Positions 23,704 through 31,637 of a DNA stretch of 37,440 bases are shown in pieces; positions within the stretch are counted from its first letter, which is position 1; every line of letters begins with the position of its first letter. This stretch comes from Clostridia bacterium. GTDB lineage: Bacteria; Bacillota; Clostridia; Christensenellales; Aristaeellaceae. Position numbers and translations under genes: made by a program. Below the pieces are notes generated by a model that worked only from the letters and a program-made list of their open reading frames with translations, ran no database searches and was not told the origin of the DNA. The stretch is from NCBI GenBank assembly GCA_017410455.1, contig JAFQQT010000049.1:1-37440 (forward strand). Direction: 5' to 3'.

Positions 23704-25086
23704 ATGCCCAACATGAGCCTGCAAAAGAACCCCATGCCGGAGCAGGAGCCTGCCGTACGCGCGACGAATTTCGGCGAGGTCGCCCTGGGCTACACGGCGG
23801 AAATGGCCGTGAACGAGGCCGACCGGTGCCTGAACTGCAAACACATGCCCTGCGTGAGCGGCTGCCCGGTGAACGTGCCGATCCCCAGCTTTATCGCGAA
23901 GATCCGCGAGGGCGACTTCCAGGCCGCCTATGATATCATCCGTACGTCCAATGGCCTGCCGGCCATCTGCGGCCGCGTCTGCCCCCAGGAGAGCCAGTGC
24001 GAGAGCAAGTGCGTCCGCGGCATCAAGGGAGAGCCGGTGGGCATCGGCCGCCTGGAGCGCTTCGCTGCCGACTGGGCGATGAACGAGGGCAATGTTTCCG
24101 CTGAGACTGCACCGAAGAATGGCAAGCGCGCGGCGGTAGTCGGCTCCGGCCCGGCGGGCCTCACCTGTGCCGCCGACCTGGCCCGCGCGGGCTGGGACGT
24201 GACCGTTTACGAAGCCCTGCACACCCCCGGTGGCGTGCTGATGTACGGCATCCCCGAGTTCCGCCTGCCCAAGAAGCTGGTGCAGAGGGAAATCGACAAC
24301 ATCCGCAAGCTGGGCGTTGAAATCATCACCAACGCCGTTGTGGGCCGTGCGCTGACGGTGGACGAGCTGCTGAATGACGAGAAGTACGACGCAGTCTTCG
24401 TCGGCTCCGGCGCGGGTCTGCCCAACTTCCAGCGCATTCCCGGCGAGAGCCTGTGCGGCGTGTACAGCGCCAACGAGTTCCTCACCCGCATCAACCTGAT
24501 GAAGGCCTATACCTTCCCGCAGGCGGACACCCCGGTGAAGGTCGGCAGCAGAGTCGCGGTCATCGGCGGCGGCAATGTCGCCATGGACGCGGCCCGCTGC
24601 GCCCGCCGCCTGGGCGCGGAGGTCAGCATCGTGTACCGCCGGAGCGAGGCGGAGATGCCCGCCCGCGCCGAGGAAGTCCACCACGCCAGGGAGGAGGGCG
24701 TCAACTTCCTCATGCTCACCAACCCCACCGCCATCAGGGGCGACGAGCACGGCTTCGTCTCCGCCATGACCTGCGTGAAGATGGAGCTGGGCGAGCCGGA
24801 CGCGAAGGGCCGCCGCCGCCCCGTGCAGGTGGAGGGCAGCGAGTTCGACCTGCCGGTGGAGACGGTCATCGTGGCCATCGGCAACAGCCCCAACCCCCTC
24901 ATCAAGAAGACCACCCCCGACCTGCCGACGGAAAAGTGGGGCGGCATCACCACCGACGACATGGGCCGCACGGGCAAGCTCCACGTCTACGCCGGCGGCG
25001 ACGCGGTCACCGGCGCAGCCACGGTCATCCTGGCCATGGGCGCGGGCAAGAAGGCCGCCCGGGCGATCCTGGAGGATCACGCCTGA
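23704..25086 (+). CDS. nfnB: NADH-dependent ferredoxin:NADP+ oxidoreductase subunit B (NfnB / GltD-like)
   Basis: A 460-residue flavoprotein of the glutamate-synthase-small-subunit family, annotated also as gltA/gltD in Clostridia. Two [4Fe-4S] sets sit in the amino-terminal domain: Cys42, 45, 50, 54 (CLNCKHMPCVSGCPVNVP) and Cys89, 93, 99, 103. The first FAD fingerprint is GSGPAGL at 147-153, the NADP(H) fingerprint is VAVIGGGNVAMDAARCARRLG, and GGDAVTGAATVILAMGAGKKAA is the carboxy-terminal FAD loop. It follows nfnA with GGGAGG in the end of that gene. No large GltB glutamate synthase is present, and the neighbour is NfnA, so bifurcation is the better call. Confidence 0.9.
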   Translation: MPNMSLQKNPMPEQEPAVRATNFGEVALGYTAEMAVNEADRCLNCKHMPCVSGCPVNVPIPSFIAKIREGDFQAAYDIIRTSNGLPAICGRVCPQESQCESKCVRGIKGEPVGIGRLERFAADWAMNEGNVSAETAPKNGKRAAVVGSGPAGLTCAADLARAGWDVTVYEALHTPGGVLMYGIPEFRLPKKLVQREIDNIRKLGVEIITNAVVGRALTVDELLNDEKYDAVFVGSGAGLPNFQRIPGESLCGVYSANEFLTRINLMKAYTFPQADTPVKVGSRVAVIGGGNVAMDAARCARRLGAEVSIVYRRSEAEMPARAEEVHHAREEGVNFLMLTNPTAIRGDEHGFVSAMTCVKMELGEPDAKGRRRPVQVEGSEFDLPVETVIVAIGNSPNPLIKKTTPDLPTEKWGGITTDDMGRTGKLHVYAGGDAVTGAATVILAMGAGKKAARAILEDHA

Positions 25087-25103
25087 AAAGGCAACTGAAT
25101 AAC

Positions 25104-25160
25104 ACAGACGGCTTCTGCAGCGGACTGTTCAGGGAACAGTTTCTGCGGAAGCCGTCTGTT
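25104..25160. terminator. Long bidirectional hairpin between nfnB and the XRE gene
   Basis: ACAGACGGCTTC pairs perfectly with GAAGCCGTCTGT; inner arms TGCAG/CTGCG and ACTGTTC/GAACAGT extend it to an AGG loop. It sits between convergent genes. The T-run is poor on the plus strand, so termination may be only partial. Confidence 0.72.
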
Positions 25161-25205
25161 CGTATGTGAAAATGAAATCATGGCGGGGACGGCGCTGGCT
25201 GCGCG

Positions 25206-25547
25206 TCATGCTTTGCTGGCGAGGTAGTTGCGGATGACCAGATCGATGCTCAGCTGCTCATCGGGCGACAACTGCCGGTAGTTGTCCACCAGCTGGCACT
25301 CGGCGCAGGTGAGGGCAGCAGCGGTTGTGTCGGAGAGGATCGGGTGCAACCGTACGTCCGTGCGCTCGACAAGATAATCGATGCTGACGCCGAAAAGATC
25401 GGCGATCTGCTGCAGCATGCTGATATCGGGTTCGATGTTGTGGTTTTCATATTTATTGATGGATTGCTGACTGATGCCCAGAAGATCAGCCAGTGCGCGC
25501 TGGCTCAGCCCGCGCTCCTGCCGCAGCAGTTTGATGCGCGTTAGCAT
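25206..25547 (-). CDS. XRE-family helix-turn-helix regulator
   Basis: A 113-residue DNA-binding protein. The Cro/CI-type helix-turn-helix is residues 1-60: LLRQERGLSQRALADLLGISQQSINKYENHNIEPDISMLQQIADLFGVS, with the recognition part around SQQSINKYEN. Residues 65-113 are a short helical tail, probably for dimer formation. The start at 25547 is supported by AGGGGGTG just before it; the in-frame ATG at 25577 lies almost at the predicted transcription start. It is transcribed away from a secreted-protein gene and is the obvious candidate regulator of the shared region, though that is inference. The ligand is unknown. Confidence 0.9.
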   Translation of the reverse strand: MLTRIKLLRQERGLSQRALADLLGISQQSINKYENHNIEPDISMLQQIADLFGVSIDYLVERTDVRLHPILSDTTAAALTCAECQLVDNYRQLSPDEQLSIDLVIRNYLASKA

Positions 25548-25588
25548 GTCGCACCCCCTGTTACCGATATTCGTCATTGACTGATAAC

Positions 25589-25594
25589 ATTATA
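25589..25594 (-). promoter_or_regulatory. Extended -10 promoter of the XRE gene
   Basis: On the minus strand TGC-TATAAT, an extended -10 element (TGn), with only a weak -35. It implies a leader of roughly 35 bases to the ATG at 25547. Confidence 0.6.
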
Positions 25595-25634
25595 GCAAGC
25601 AATAAATGAGTGAAAAGAATCCTGAAAGTAGTTA

Positions 25635-25664
25635 TTGACAACCTGTAGGTGTTGGTGCTATAAT
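25635..25664 (+). promoter_or_regulatory. Consensus promoter of the secreted-protein gene
   Basis: Perfect TTGACA, 18 bases, perfect TATAAT preceded by TGC. It is probably among the strongest housekeeping promoters in the window. It lies 41 bases from the XRE -10 box, so one regulator could cover both. Confidence 0.85.
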
Positions 25665-25713
25665 ATGTACAACAGGTTCAGAGACCTGAAAATACAAATG
25701 GAGGTATACATCC

Positions 25714-26616
25714 ATGAAGAAGCTTCTGTCCCTTGTGCTGGCGCTGGTCGTGCTGTGCGCCTGCGTCCCTGCCTCTGCTGCGACCCCCTACAAGAAGGGC
25801 GGCACCCTGCAGAACGAAAGCCACTACGCCACCCGTGAACTCCAGCCCGGTACGGCGTATATGGTTGAGAATGTGGACGTGCCCTTCGCGCCCACCAGCG
25901 TTACCGTGTACAAGGTGAACATGCCTGCCAACAAGGTGCAGGCGCAGGCGGCTGCCACTTTCGCTCAGAACGGCAATGGCCTGTGGGACGTCGACATTTC
26001 GTCCATCGGCATGGACCAGGACGCCACCAGGGATGACCGTGAGCAGAAGTACGTCATCGAGTACACCGATGGCACCCGGTACTACTATGTGAACTACTAT
26101 GTCAATGCCCAGGGCAATGGCAAGGTGCTCGCCACCTTCGACGCCTACTACCAGGGCCACGCCAACGCCTTCGGCCCCAAGGTTGACGGCAGCTGGAAGA
26201 CCTACGCGGTCGTCGACCTGGCTGTGCAGGGCACCCAGTCCTACAAGCTGATCGCCTCCGGCGGCTGGTATCTGGGCACTGTGAGCGTGACTGTCGACGG
26301 CGACCAGGTTGTTGTTGATTACCTGATGGCTGAGGACGTCAATACCGCCGACGTGCATGACGATCTCTTCGTCAAGGGTGAGTATGTCAACATCTTCGCC
26401 GACGCAGCCTCCATCGACATGAACGCTGAGTCTTCCTTCGAGTTCGGCAAGGCCATCAGCATCTCTGGCGATCTGGCCGGCGATACCGTCGTGTGCCTGT
26501 TCGTTGACGTGGAGTGCGCTTACAACGTGAGCTGCCCCTTCGTCACCCGCTTCTGGCCCAACCTGCGCGAGAACAAGAACATCGTCGAAACGATGAATGT
26601 TCTGCTGGGTCAGTAA
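25714..26616 (+). CDS. Abundant-type secreted protein of unknown function
   Basis: A 300-residue exported protein. The signal peptide is residues 1-23 (MKKLLSLVLALVVLCACVPASA); LCAC may hint at a lipoprotein, but the fit to a lipobox is poor and the A-S-A cut is likelier. The mature part is rich in Val, Tyr, Asp and Gly with beta-like strands (YVIEYTDGTRYYYVNYYVN, SVTVDGDQVVVDY) and no motif I recognise. It ends NKNIVETMNVLLGQ. The start follows GGAGG about nine bases upstream. Consensus promoter, good ribosome binding site and terminator imply high expression. Confidence 0.8.
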   Translation: MKKLLSLVLALVVLCACVPASAATPYKKGGTLQNESHYATRELQPGTAYMVENVDVPFAPTSVTVYKVNMPANKVQAQAAATFAQNGNGLWDVDISSIGMDQDATRDDREQKYVIEYTDGTRYYYVNYYVNAQGNGKVLATFDAYYQGHANAFGPKVDGSWKTYAVVDLAVQGTQSYKLIASGGWYLGTVSVTVDGDQVVVDYLMAEDVNTADVHDDLFVKGEYVNIFADAASIDMNAESSFEFGKAISISGDLAGDTVVCLFVDVECAYNVSCPFVTRFWPNLRENKNIVETMNVLLGQ

Positions 26617-26631
26617 TCCTCAATCCCGTGC

Positions 26632-26661
26632 GGGCGTCCTCCTTCGGGGGGACGCCCTTTT
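26632..26661 (+). terminator. Rho-independent terminator with TTCG loop
   Basis: GGGCGTCCTCC pairs with GGGGGACGCCC (one wobble) across a TTCG tetraloop and runs into TTTT, 15 bases after the stop. Confidence 0.9.
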
Positions 26662-26683
26662 GGTGTACGCTGATATCTGTGAC

Positions 26684-26712
26684 TTGTGGAAAGGCGGCTG
26701 ATGTGGTATAAT
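26684..26712 (+). promoter_or_regulatory. Promoter of the dnaD-dnaI-like operon
   Basis: TTGTGG, 17 bases, TATAAT with a TGG extension. It is 30 bases before the dnaD-like start. Confidence 0.72.
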
Positions 26713-26741
26713 GTAATTCTACAGCAAAGGAGGCGACCGCG

Positions 26742-28253
26742 ATGCCCATGTTCGGCTTTGATGAGCAGTACCCGCTCTTTGACTCGACCCCGGTGGACAA
26801 CCAGTTCATCCTCGAATACCTGCCCACCGCCACGGGGGACGCGGTGCGCGTGTACCTCTACGGGCTGATGCAGTGCTATCACCCGGAGGCGGCCATGTCC
26901 CTGGAGCAGATGGCCCGCGAGCTGGGCATGGATGCGGATGCGGTGCTGGCCGCCTTCCGCCACTGGGAGCGCAAGGGCCTGGTGCGCCGCGTGAAGGACA
27001 ATCCGCCCACCTACAGCTACGTCAGCGTGAAGCAGGCGATGTTCATGGGCAGCGCCGCGCCGGTGGATCAGGAATACGAGAACTTCGCCACGGCGGTGTA
27101 CGGCATCTTCGGCAACGACCGGCGGCTCCATGGCAAGGAGATCAGCCAGATCTACGAGTGGGTGGAGGATCTCCACCTGCCTGCGGAGGTGGTGCTGGCA
27201 CTGATTACCCACATGGTGAAGCAGAATGGCAAGGGCGTGAGCATCAAGACCATCGAGAAGCGTGCTCTGCAGCTGCTGGACGAGGGCGTGACCACCGCCG
27301 AGGACGCGCAGGCCGTGCTCTCCCGGGATCAGCAGGTGCACGATGGCGCGAAGGCCGTCATCCGCCGCATGGGCAAGCGCCGCAACCCCTCCGAGGACGA
27401 AACGGACCTGTATCGCAAGTGGACGGTGGACTGGCGCTTCACCCGCGAGGATGTGCTGGCCGCCTGTGTGGAGCTGACCAAAGGCGACCCGAACTTCAAA
27501 TACCTGGACGGCATCCTCAGCCGCCTGTATGCCAAGCGCAGCGAGACCGGGCGGGTGCAGAAGGTGGCCGAGACCCTGGCGGGCGAGCAGGATGCCGTGG
27601 CGCCGCTCAGGGCGCTGCTGTCGGTGCTGAACCTGCCCACGGCGGCCATCAACCCCGGCACCCTCAAGGTGTATGAGGAGATGCGCGCGCTCTACCCGGA
27701 CAACATCATCCTCATGGCCGGGCAGGAGTGCTCCCGCCACGGCGTGACCAAGCTGGATGACGTGATGTACACCCTGCAGAACTGGAAGCGCAACGGCCTG
27801 CAGGATGCGGCGGCGGTGCGGCTGTACATGCAGCGCATCAACGAGATGAACGACTTCCTGCGCGTGCTCTACGAGGTGACGGGGATGGTCAACGCTCGCC
27901 CCAACGCCGCCGACCGCCGCATTGCGGCCAAGTGGCTGGAGGAGTGGGGGTTCGACATGGCCTTCGTGACCCAGTGCGCGGCGTGGGCCATCGGCAAGGA
28001 ACGCCCCCTGGGGTACCTGGACCGCATGCTGGAGGCCTACCATGGCAAGGGCGTGCGCACCATCGAGGCGGCCCAGCAGGAGCGGGAGAGCTTCCAGCAG
28101 GCGCAGGCGGCGAAGTCCGAGCGCCCTGCGGCTGCGCCCCGCGGCCCCAAGACCGTGGAGCAGCAGCAGTACACCCAGCGCGAGTATATCCATTCGGATG
28201 ACGCCATCGACGCGATGATGAAGGCGTGGCAGGAGGAGAACGGCAATGCGTAA
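26742..28253 (+). CDS. DnaD-domain replication initiation protein
   Basis: A 503-residue DnaD/DnaB-family protein; these remodel DNA and help load the replicative helicase at origins in Bacillota. The amino-terminal third (about 1-110) contains a winged-helix region (MSLEQMARELGMDADAVLAAFRHWERKGLVRRV). Repeated helical DnaD carboxy-terminal (DnaB_2) units follow: one at about 115-195, one around 225-270 ending FKYLDGILSRLYAKR, and one at about 365-440 ending PLGYLDRMLEAYHGKGVRT. The last 60 residues are Gln/Ala-rich and probably flexible. AAAGGAGG precedes the ATG; the end overlaps the loader gene by eight bases. Domain count is by eye. Confidence 0.88.
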   Translation: MPMFGFDEQYPLFDSTPVDNQFILEYLPTATGDAVRVYLYGLMQCYHPEAAMSLEQMARELGMDADAVLAAFRHWERKGLVRRVKDNPPTYSYVSVKQAMFMGSAAPVDQEYENFATAVYGIFGNDRRLHGKEISQIYEWVEDLHLPAEVVLALITHMVKQNGKGVSIKTIEKRALQLLDEGVTTAEDAQAVLSRDQQVHDGAKAVIRRMGKRRNPSEDETDLYRKWTVDWRFTREDVLAACVELTKGDPNFKYLDGILSRLYAKRSETGRVQKVAETLAGEQDAVAPLRALLSVLNLPTAAINPGTLKVYEEMRALYPDNIILMAGQECSRHGVTKLDDVMYTLQNWKRNGLQDAAAVRLYMQRINEMNDFLRVLYEVTGMVNARPNAADRRIAAKWLEEWGFDMAFVTQCAAWAIGKERPLGYLDRMLEAYHGKGVRTIEAAQQERESFQQAQAAKSERPAAAPRGPKTVEQQQYTQREYIHSDDAIDAMMKAWQEENGNA

Positions 28254-29220
28254 GGCCATCATGCAGGAGCTGCTGACCGAGTACGAAGCGCAGCGGCAGC
28301 GCAACCGCGATGAGGAAATGCGCCGGCGGCAGGAGGCGGAGCGCCTCTGCCCGGAACTGGGCGGCGTGCTGGACGCGCGGCAGGGCGTCATCTTCGCGGG
28401 CCTGCGGGGGATCCTCGGGGGCGAGGCCACCGCAGGGGACATCCCGGCGCAGATAGACGTGCTCAACCGGCGCGTCGCGGCGCTGCTGCGGCAGCATGAT
28501 CTTCCCGAAAACTACCTCGATCCGGTGTACCGCTGCCCCGTCTGCAAGGACACGGGCTATGTGGGCGAACCGATCCGCGAGCAGTGTGAGTGCCTGCGGG
28601 CGGCGTTCTATACGCGGCTGTACCGCAGGGTGGGGCTGGGGGAGGCGGCGGAGCAGAGCTTCGAACGCTTCGACCTGAACGTGTTTTTCGCCCAGAAACT
28701 ACCCGGAAAAAACTACTCCCAGCGGGACGTGATGGGCGTGTTCCGCGCCAAGTGCGAGGAGTGGTCGGCGAAGTATCCCACGGTGGCGGCCCGCGACGTT
28801 TTCATGATGGGCCAGAGCGGCCTGGGCAAGACCTACCTGATGCACGCCATGGCCAAGGCCCTGCTGCAGCGGGGGTTCAGCGTGATGCTCATCAGCGCCT
28901 ACCGCTTCCTGGACACGGCGCGCAAGGCCTATTTCTCCGGCAGCAGCGAGGAAATGGACGTGCTGATGGACGCGGACGTGCTGATGATTGACGACATGGG
29001 CTCCGAGCCCCTGATGGAGAACGTGACCATCAGCCAGTGGTTCAACCTGATCAACGAGCGGCAGCAGCGCGGCCGGGCGACGGTCATCTCCACCAACCTG
29101 ATGGAGGACGAGATCCGCCGCCGCTACACCGAGCGCATCGCCTCGCGCCTGCTCAACAACCCCGGGCAGTGCATGCTCCTGCAGTTCCTGGGCGACGACG
29201 TAAGGGGGAGAAAGCCGTGA
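28246..29220 (+). CDS. DnaI/DnaC-like helicase loader ATPase
   Basis: A 324-residue AAA+ protein. The amino-terminal half has a coiled-coil-like charged helix (residues 8-35) and a zinc-type Cys set, Cys97, Cys100, Cys114 and Cys116 (RCPVCKDTGYVG and QCECLR), as in DnaI. The ATPase has Walker A GQSGLGKT at 189-196, Walker B DADVLMIDDMG at 242-252, sensor ISTNL at 281-285, and RRRYTERIASRL with the arginine finger. The partner is the DnaB-type helicase. It overlaps the upstream DnaD gene and the downstream ArsC-like gene. Confidence 0.92.
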   Translation: MRKAIMQELLTEYEAQRQRNRDEEMRRRQEAERLCPELGGVLDARQGVIFAGLRGILGGEATAGDIPAQIDVLNRRVAALLRQHDLPENYLDPVYRCPVCKDTGYVGEPIREQCECLRAAFYTRLYRRVGLGEAAEQSFERFDLNVFFAQKLPGKNYSQRDVMGVFRAKCEEWSAKYPTVAARDVFMMGQSGLGKTYLMHAMAKALLQRGFSVMLISAYRFLDTARKAYFSGSSEEMDVLMDADVLMIDDMGSEPLMENVTISQWFNLINERQQRGRATVISTNLMEDEIRRRYTERIASRLLNNPGQCMLLQFLGDDVRGRKP

Positions 29221-29567
29221 ACATCCAGCTCTACATCAGCAAGAAGAACTTCGACGTGCAGAAGGCCGAGCGCTTCTTCAAGGAGCGGCGGATCGCCGTG
29301 CAGGTGATGGACCTCAAAAAGCACAGGCTGGGCGAGCGGGAGCTGCAGGTTTTCGCCCGCGGCATCGGCATGGAGGCCCTGCTGGACCGCGATGACAAGA
29401 AAGTCGCCGCCCACCCGGCCAGCTACAACAGCATCGAGGCGCACCTGATGGCCTATTTCATCGAGAACCCCTGGCTGCTGCGCGCGCCCATCGTGCGCAA
29501 CGGCAGCAAGGTGACCATTGGCTACTGTCCTGAGGTGTGGGAGCAGTGGATCCGGGATGGGAAATAA
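29217..29567 (+). CDS. ArsC/Spx-like protein without the catalytic cysteine
   Basis: A 116-residue thioredoxin-fold protein of the ArsC/Spx family. It matches the family through YISKKNFDVQKAERFFKERR at 6-25 and the end NSIEAHLMAYFIENPWLLRAPIV, then NGSKVTIGYCPEVWEQW. In ArsC and Spx the loop after the first strand holds the catalytic Cys (CxxC in Spx); here that place is KKNFD, with Asn11, and the only Cys is 104. It is therefore unlikely to be an arsenate reductase. It starts with GTG, one base before the previous TGA, behind GGGGGAG. Its co-transcription with DnaD and DnaI-like genes is unexplained. Confidence 0.82.
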   Translation: MNIQLYISKKNFDVQKAERFFKERRIAVQVMDLKKHRLGERELQVFARGIGMEALLDRDDKKVAAHPASYNSIEAHLMAYFIENPWLLRAPIVRNGSKVTIGYCPEVWEQWIRDGK

Positions 29568-29597
29568 GGGTACAATCAGGGAATCACAAAACATACC

Positions 29598-29634
29598 ATA
29601 AAGAAGACCTCCGCTGTGTGCGGAGGTTTCTTTA
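29598..29634 (+). terminator. Bidirectional Rho-independent terminator
   Basis: ATAAAGAAGACCTCCGC and GCGGAGGTTTCTTTAT form a long stem with a TGTG-type loop. The A-run and T-run sides make it usable by the dnaD operon (+) and by acpS (-), whose stop is inside its edge. Confidence 0.85.
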
Positions 29635-29991
29635 TGCCATCCAGATGGCGGTGGCGGCGGCCATGTCGCCCTCGTGGGTGATGCTCAGCAGCACCGACCC
29701 GCCGAAGGCCGCGGCTTTGCCCGTGAGGGTTGCCAGGGGCTGCCCCAGGGGCGTGTGGGTGATGACCACGTCGGTAAAGGCGACGGACATGCCCGTGCCC
29801 AGGGCCTTCAAAACGGCCTCCTTGGCGGCGAAGAGCCCGGCCATGGTTTGCGCGGCGGTGACGCCCTTGCTGCGGAAGTAGGCCTCCTCCGCCTCGGTGA
29901 ACATGCGGCGCAGCGGCCGCCCGCTGTCCAGCAGCGCCTGCATGCGCGGGATGCTGCACAGGTCGAGCCCCAGACCACGAATCTCACACAT
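29632..29991 (-). CDS. acpS: Holo-[acyl-carrier-protein] synthase
   Basis: AcpS transfers 4'-phosphopantetheine from CoA to the Ser of acyl carrier protein. The 119-residue product has both metal-binding signatures: GLGLDLCSIPR with Asp10, and LFAAKEAVLKALGTG at 53-67 with Glu58 and the family Lys residues. It ends with the conserved strand region SITHEGDMAAATAIW, where most have SISHE or SITH. It overlaps the birA end by eight bases and so shares its transcript. No sign of an alternative Sfp-type function. Confidence 0.95.
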   Translation of the reverse strand: MCEIRGLGLDLCSIPRMQALLDSGRPLRRMFTEAEEAYFRSKGVTAAQTMAGLFAAKEAVLKALGTGMSVAFTDVVITHTPLGQPLATLTGKAAAFGGSVLLSITHEGDMAAATAIWMA

Positions 29992-30784
29992 AGCCCATCA
30001 TCCCCCTGACTGATACGTCGCCCGCCAGCACGCGGCGGACGCTCCCGTCTTCAGCGCGCACCAGCAGCGCGCCGCTATCATCCACGTCCAGCGCGGTTCC
30101 GGCGTAAGTCTCCGCCGGGGCGATCACCTGAACGGCGCTGCCCAGCGTGCAGGAAAAATTGCGGTATGTTTTCAGGAATCCCGGAATATACCCAGATTCA
30201 CACGCGCGGATTGCCTCCTCCAGGTGGTTGAGGTAGGCGGCGATGAGCGCGCTCCGCTCCGGCGGCGGGCAGACTTCCTCCAGGGCAATGGCGCGGTCGG
30301 CCAGCTCCGGCGGGTACGCCTCCCTGCGGACGTTCAGCCCTGTGCCGATGACCACGAACTGCCGCCCATCGGGGGCGAAGCCGGCCTCCAGCAGCACGCC
30401 GCAAACCTTGCGCCCGCAGAGGATCACGTCGTTGGGCCACTTGATGCGGGCGCCGCAGCCGGGCAGGGCGCGCAGGGCCTGCGTCATGGCCACGGCGGCA
30501 CACAGGGTCAGCAGCGGCAGGCGCTCCGGCGGAAGCCCGGGCTGCAGCAGCACGCTCATCCACACGCCCTGCCCTTCGGGCGAAGACCAGCTGCGGTCCA
30601 GGCGGCCGCGCCCGGTGGTCTGCTGCTCGCAGAGGCAGATGGCCTCCCGAAATGTACCTTTTCGGGCGAAATCCTTGAGAACGGTGTTGGTGGAGGCAAG
30701 GGTATGCTCACAGATGACGGCGCCGCGCCCGAGGGTGCGGGTGGTCAGCAGCGGCTGCCAGGCGGCGGGGGACAGGTCGTGCAT
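29984..30784 (-). CDS. birA: Biotin--[acetyl-CoA-carboxylase] ligase without a DNA-binding domain
   Basis: A 266-residue biotin protein ligase that makes biotinyl-AMP and attaches biotin to the carrier lysine of acetyl-CoA carboxylase or other biotin enzymes. The biotin/ATP loop is TTGRGRLDRSWSSPEGQGVWMS (about 56-77), followed by IKWPNDVILCGRKVCGVLLE at 113-132 with the catalytic lysine region and GTGLNV. A small SH3-like carboxy-terminal domain closes the protein. There is no amino-terminal helix-turn-helix, so it should not act as the biotin repressor. The start at 30784 follows AGGAGGTG; longer in-frame readings cross the promoter. Confidence 0.94.
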   Translation of the reverse strand: MHDLSPAAWQPLLTTRTLGRGAVICEHTLASTNTVLKDFARKGTFREAICLCEQQTTGRGRLDRSWSSPEGQGVWMSVLLQPGLPPERLPLLTLCAAVAMTQALRALPGCGARIKWPNDVILCGRKVCGVLLEAGFAPDGRQFVVIGTGLNVRREAYPPELADRAIALEEVCPPPERSALIAAYLNHLEEAIRACESGYIPGFLKTYRNFSCTLGSAVQVIAPAETYAGTALDVDDSGALLVRAEDGSVRRVLAGDVSVRGMMGYV

Positions 30785-30814
30785 GGAAGCACCTCCTGAG
30801 GTTTGTTTCATCCT

Positions 30815-30844
30815 ATTATACCATGCGGACGCCGGGGATGGCAA
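30815..30844 (-). promoter_or_regulatory. Promoter of birA-acpS
   Basis: On the minus strand TTGCCA, 18 bases, TATAAT, about 30 bases before the birA ATG. It diverges from the azlC promoter. Confidence 0.72.
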
Positions 30845-30884
30845 GGCATGCGGCATCGGCGGCTGTACTCCTTGTGTACCGCGC

Positions 30885-30914
30885 TTGCGTGGGCGGTGCC
30901 GGCTGTGGTATGAT
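30885..30914 (+). promoter_or_regulatory. Promoter of azlCD
   Basis: TTGCGT, 18 bases, TATGAT with a TGG extension. It is 30 bases before the azlC start. Confidence 0.55.
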
Positions 30915-30944
30915 GGAGGCAATCTGACGAAAGAGGTTATGTGG

Positions 30945-31637
30945 ATGAAACATGCGCTGAAACCCGCCTTTCTGGCGACGCTGCCGGTGATGACGGGCTA
31001 CCTGGTGCTGGGCTTCGGCTTCGGGCTGGTGCTGCTGGAGGCAGGGGGCAATCTGCCCCTGGCGCTGGCCATGAGCGGCTTCATTTACGCGGGCAGCATG
31101 CAGTATGTGGCCATTGACCTGTTGACCGGCGGTGCAACGCTCCTTTCCGCAGCGCTGATGACGCTGATGGTCAACGCGCGCCACCTGTTCTACGGCGTGT
31201 CGATGCTGGAAAAGTACCGCGATGCGGGCGCGGCGAAGCCCTACCTGATCTTCGCGCTGACGGACGAAACCTACTCCCTGGTCTGCCAGGAGCCGCTGCC
31301 TGTGCCGCAGGAAATCCGCCGGGCTTACTGTCTGCTGGTATCCGCCTTCGATCACCTGTGGTGGGTGCTGGGCACGGCGTTGGGTGCGGCGGCGGGCACG
31401 GTGCTGGCCATCAATACCGAGGGCGTCGACTTCGCGCTGACGGCGCTGTTCGTCACTGTGATGGTGGAGCAGTGGCTGACGGCGGAGGACCGCGTGCCGG
31501 CCCTGATCGGCGTGGGCGCGTCCGTCCTCTGCCTTGTGCTCTTGGGCGCGGCGGATTTCCTCATCCCGGCGATGCTGCTCATCGCCCTGCTGCTGTGCTT
31601 GTACACCAACGGAAGGGCGGTGAAGCGTCATGAATGA
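30945..31637 (+). CDS. azlC: AzlC-family branched-chain amino acid exporter, large subunit
   Basis: A 230-residue polytopic membrane protein, the large partner of AzlCD-type branched-chain amino acid exporters. The family signatures are PVMTGYLVLGFGFGLVLLE near the start, then SGFIYAGSMQYVAI and LMVNARHLFYGVSML, followed by an ALTDETYSL segment. I take the second ATG (MKHALK) because AAAGAGG lies eight bases before it, and only two bases before the ATG at 30939. The last eight bases overlap azlD. Substrate in this organism not shown. Confidence 0.92.
   Translation: MKHALKPAFLATLPVMTGYLVLGFGFGLVLLEAGGNLPLALAMSGFIYAGSMQYVAIDLLTGGATLLSAALMTLMVNARHLFYGVSMLEKYRDAGAAKPYLIFALTDETYSLVCQEPLPVPQEIRRAYCLLVSAFDHLWWVLGTALGAAAGTVLAINTEGVDFALTALFVTVMVEQWLTAEDRVPALIGVGASVLCLVLLGAADFLIPAMLLIALLLCLYTNGRAVKRHE

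Noticed and set aside
23704-25086. Glutamate synthase small subunit as the main call.
   Set aside because: No large GltB gene is near; the gene is paired with an NfnA-type subunit, so NfnB fits better.
25641-25658. Possible XRE operator as an inverted repeat in the promoter spacer (CAACC...GTTG).
   Set aside because: Only four positions at each end match; not above chance.
29217-29567. Arsenate reductase function.
   Set aside because: The catalytic Cys is missing.
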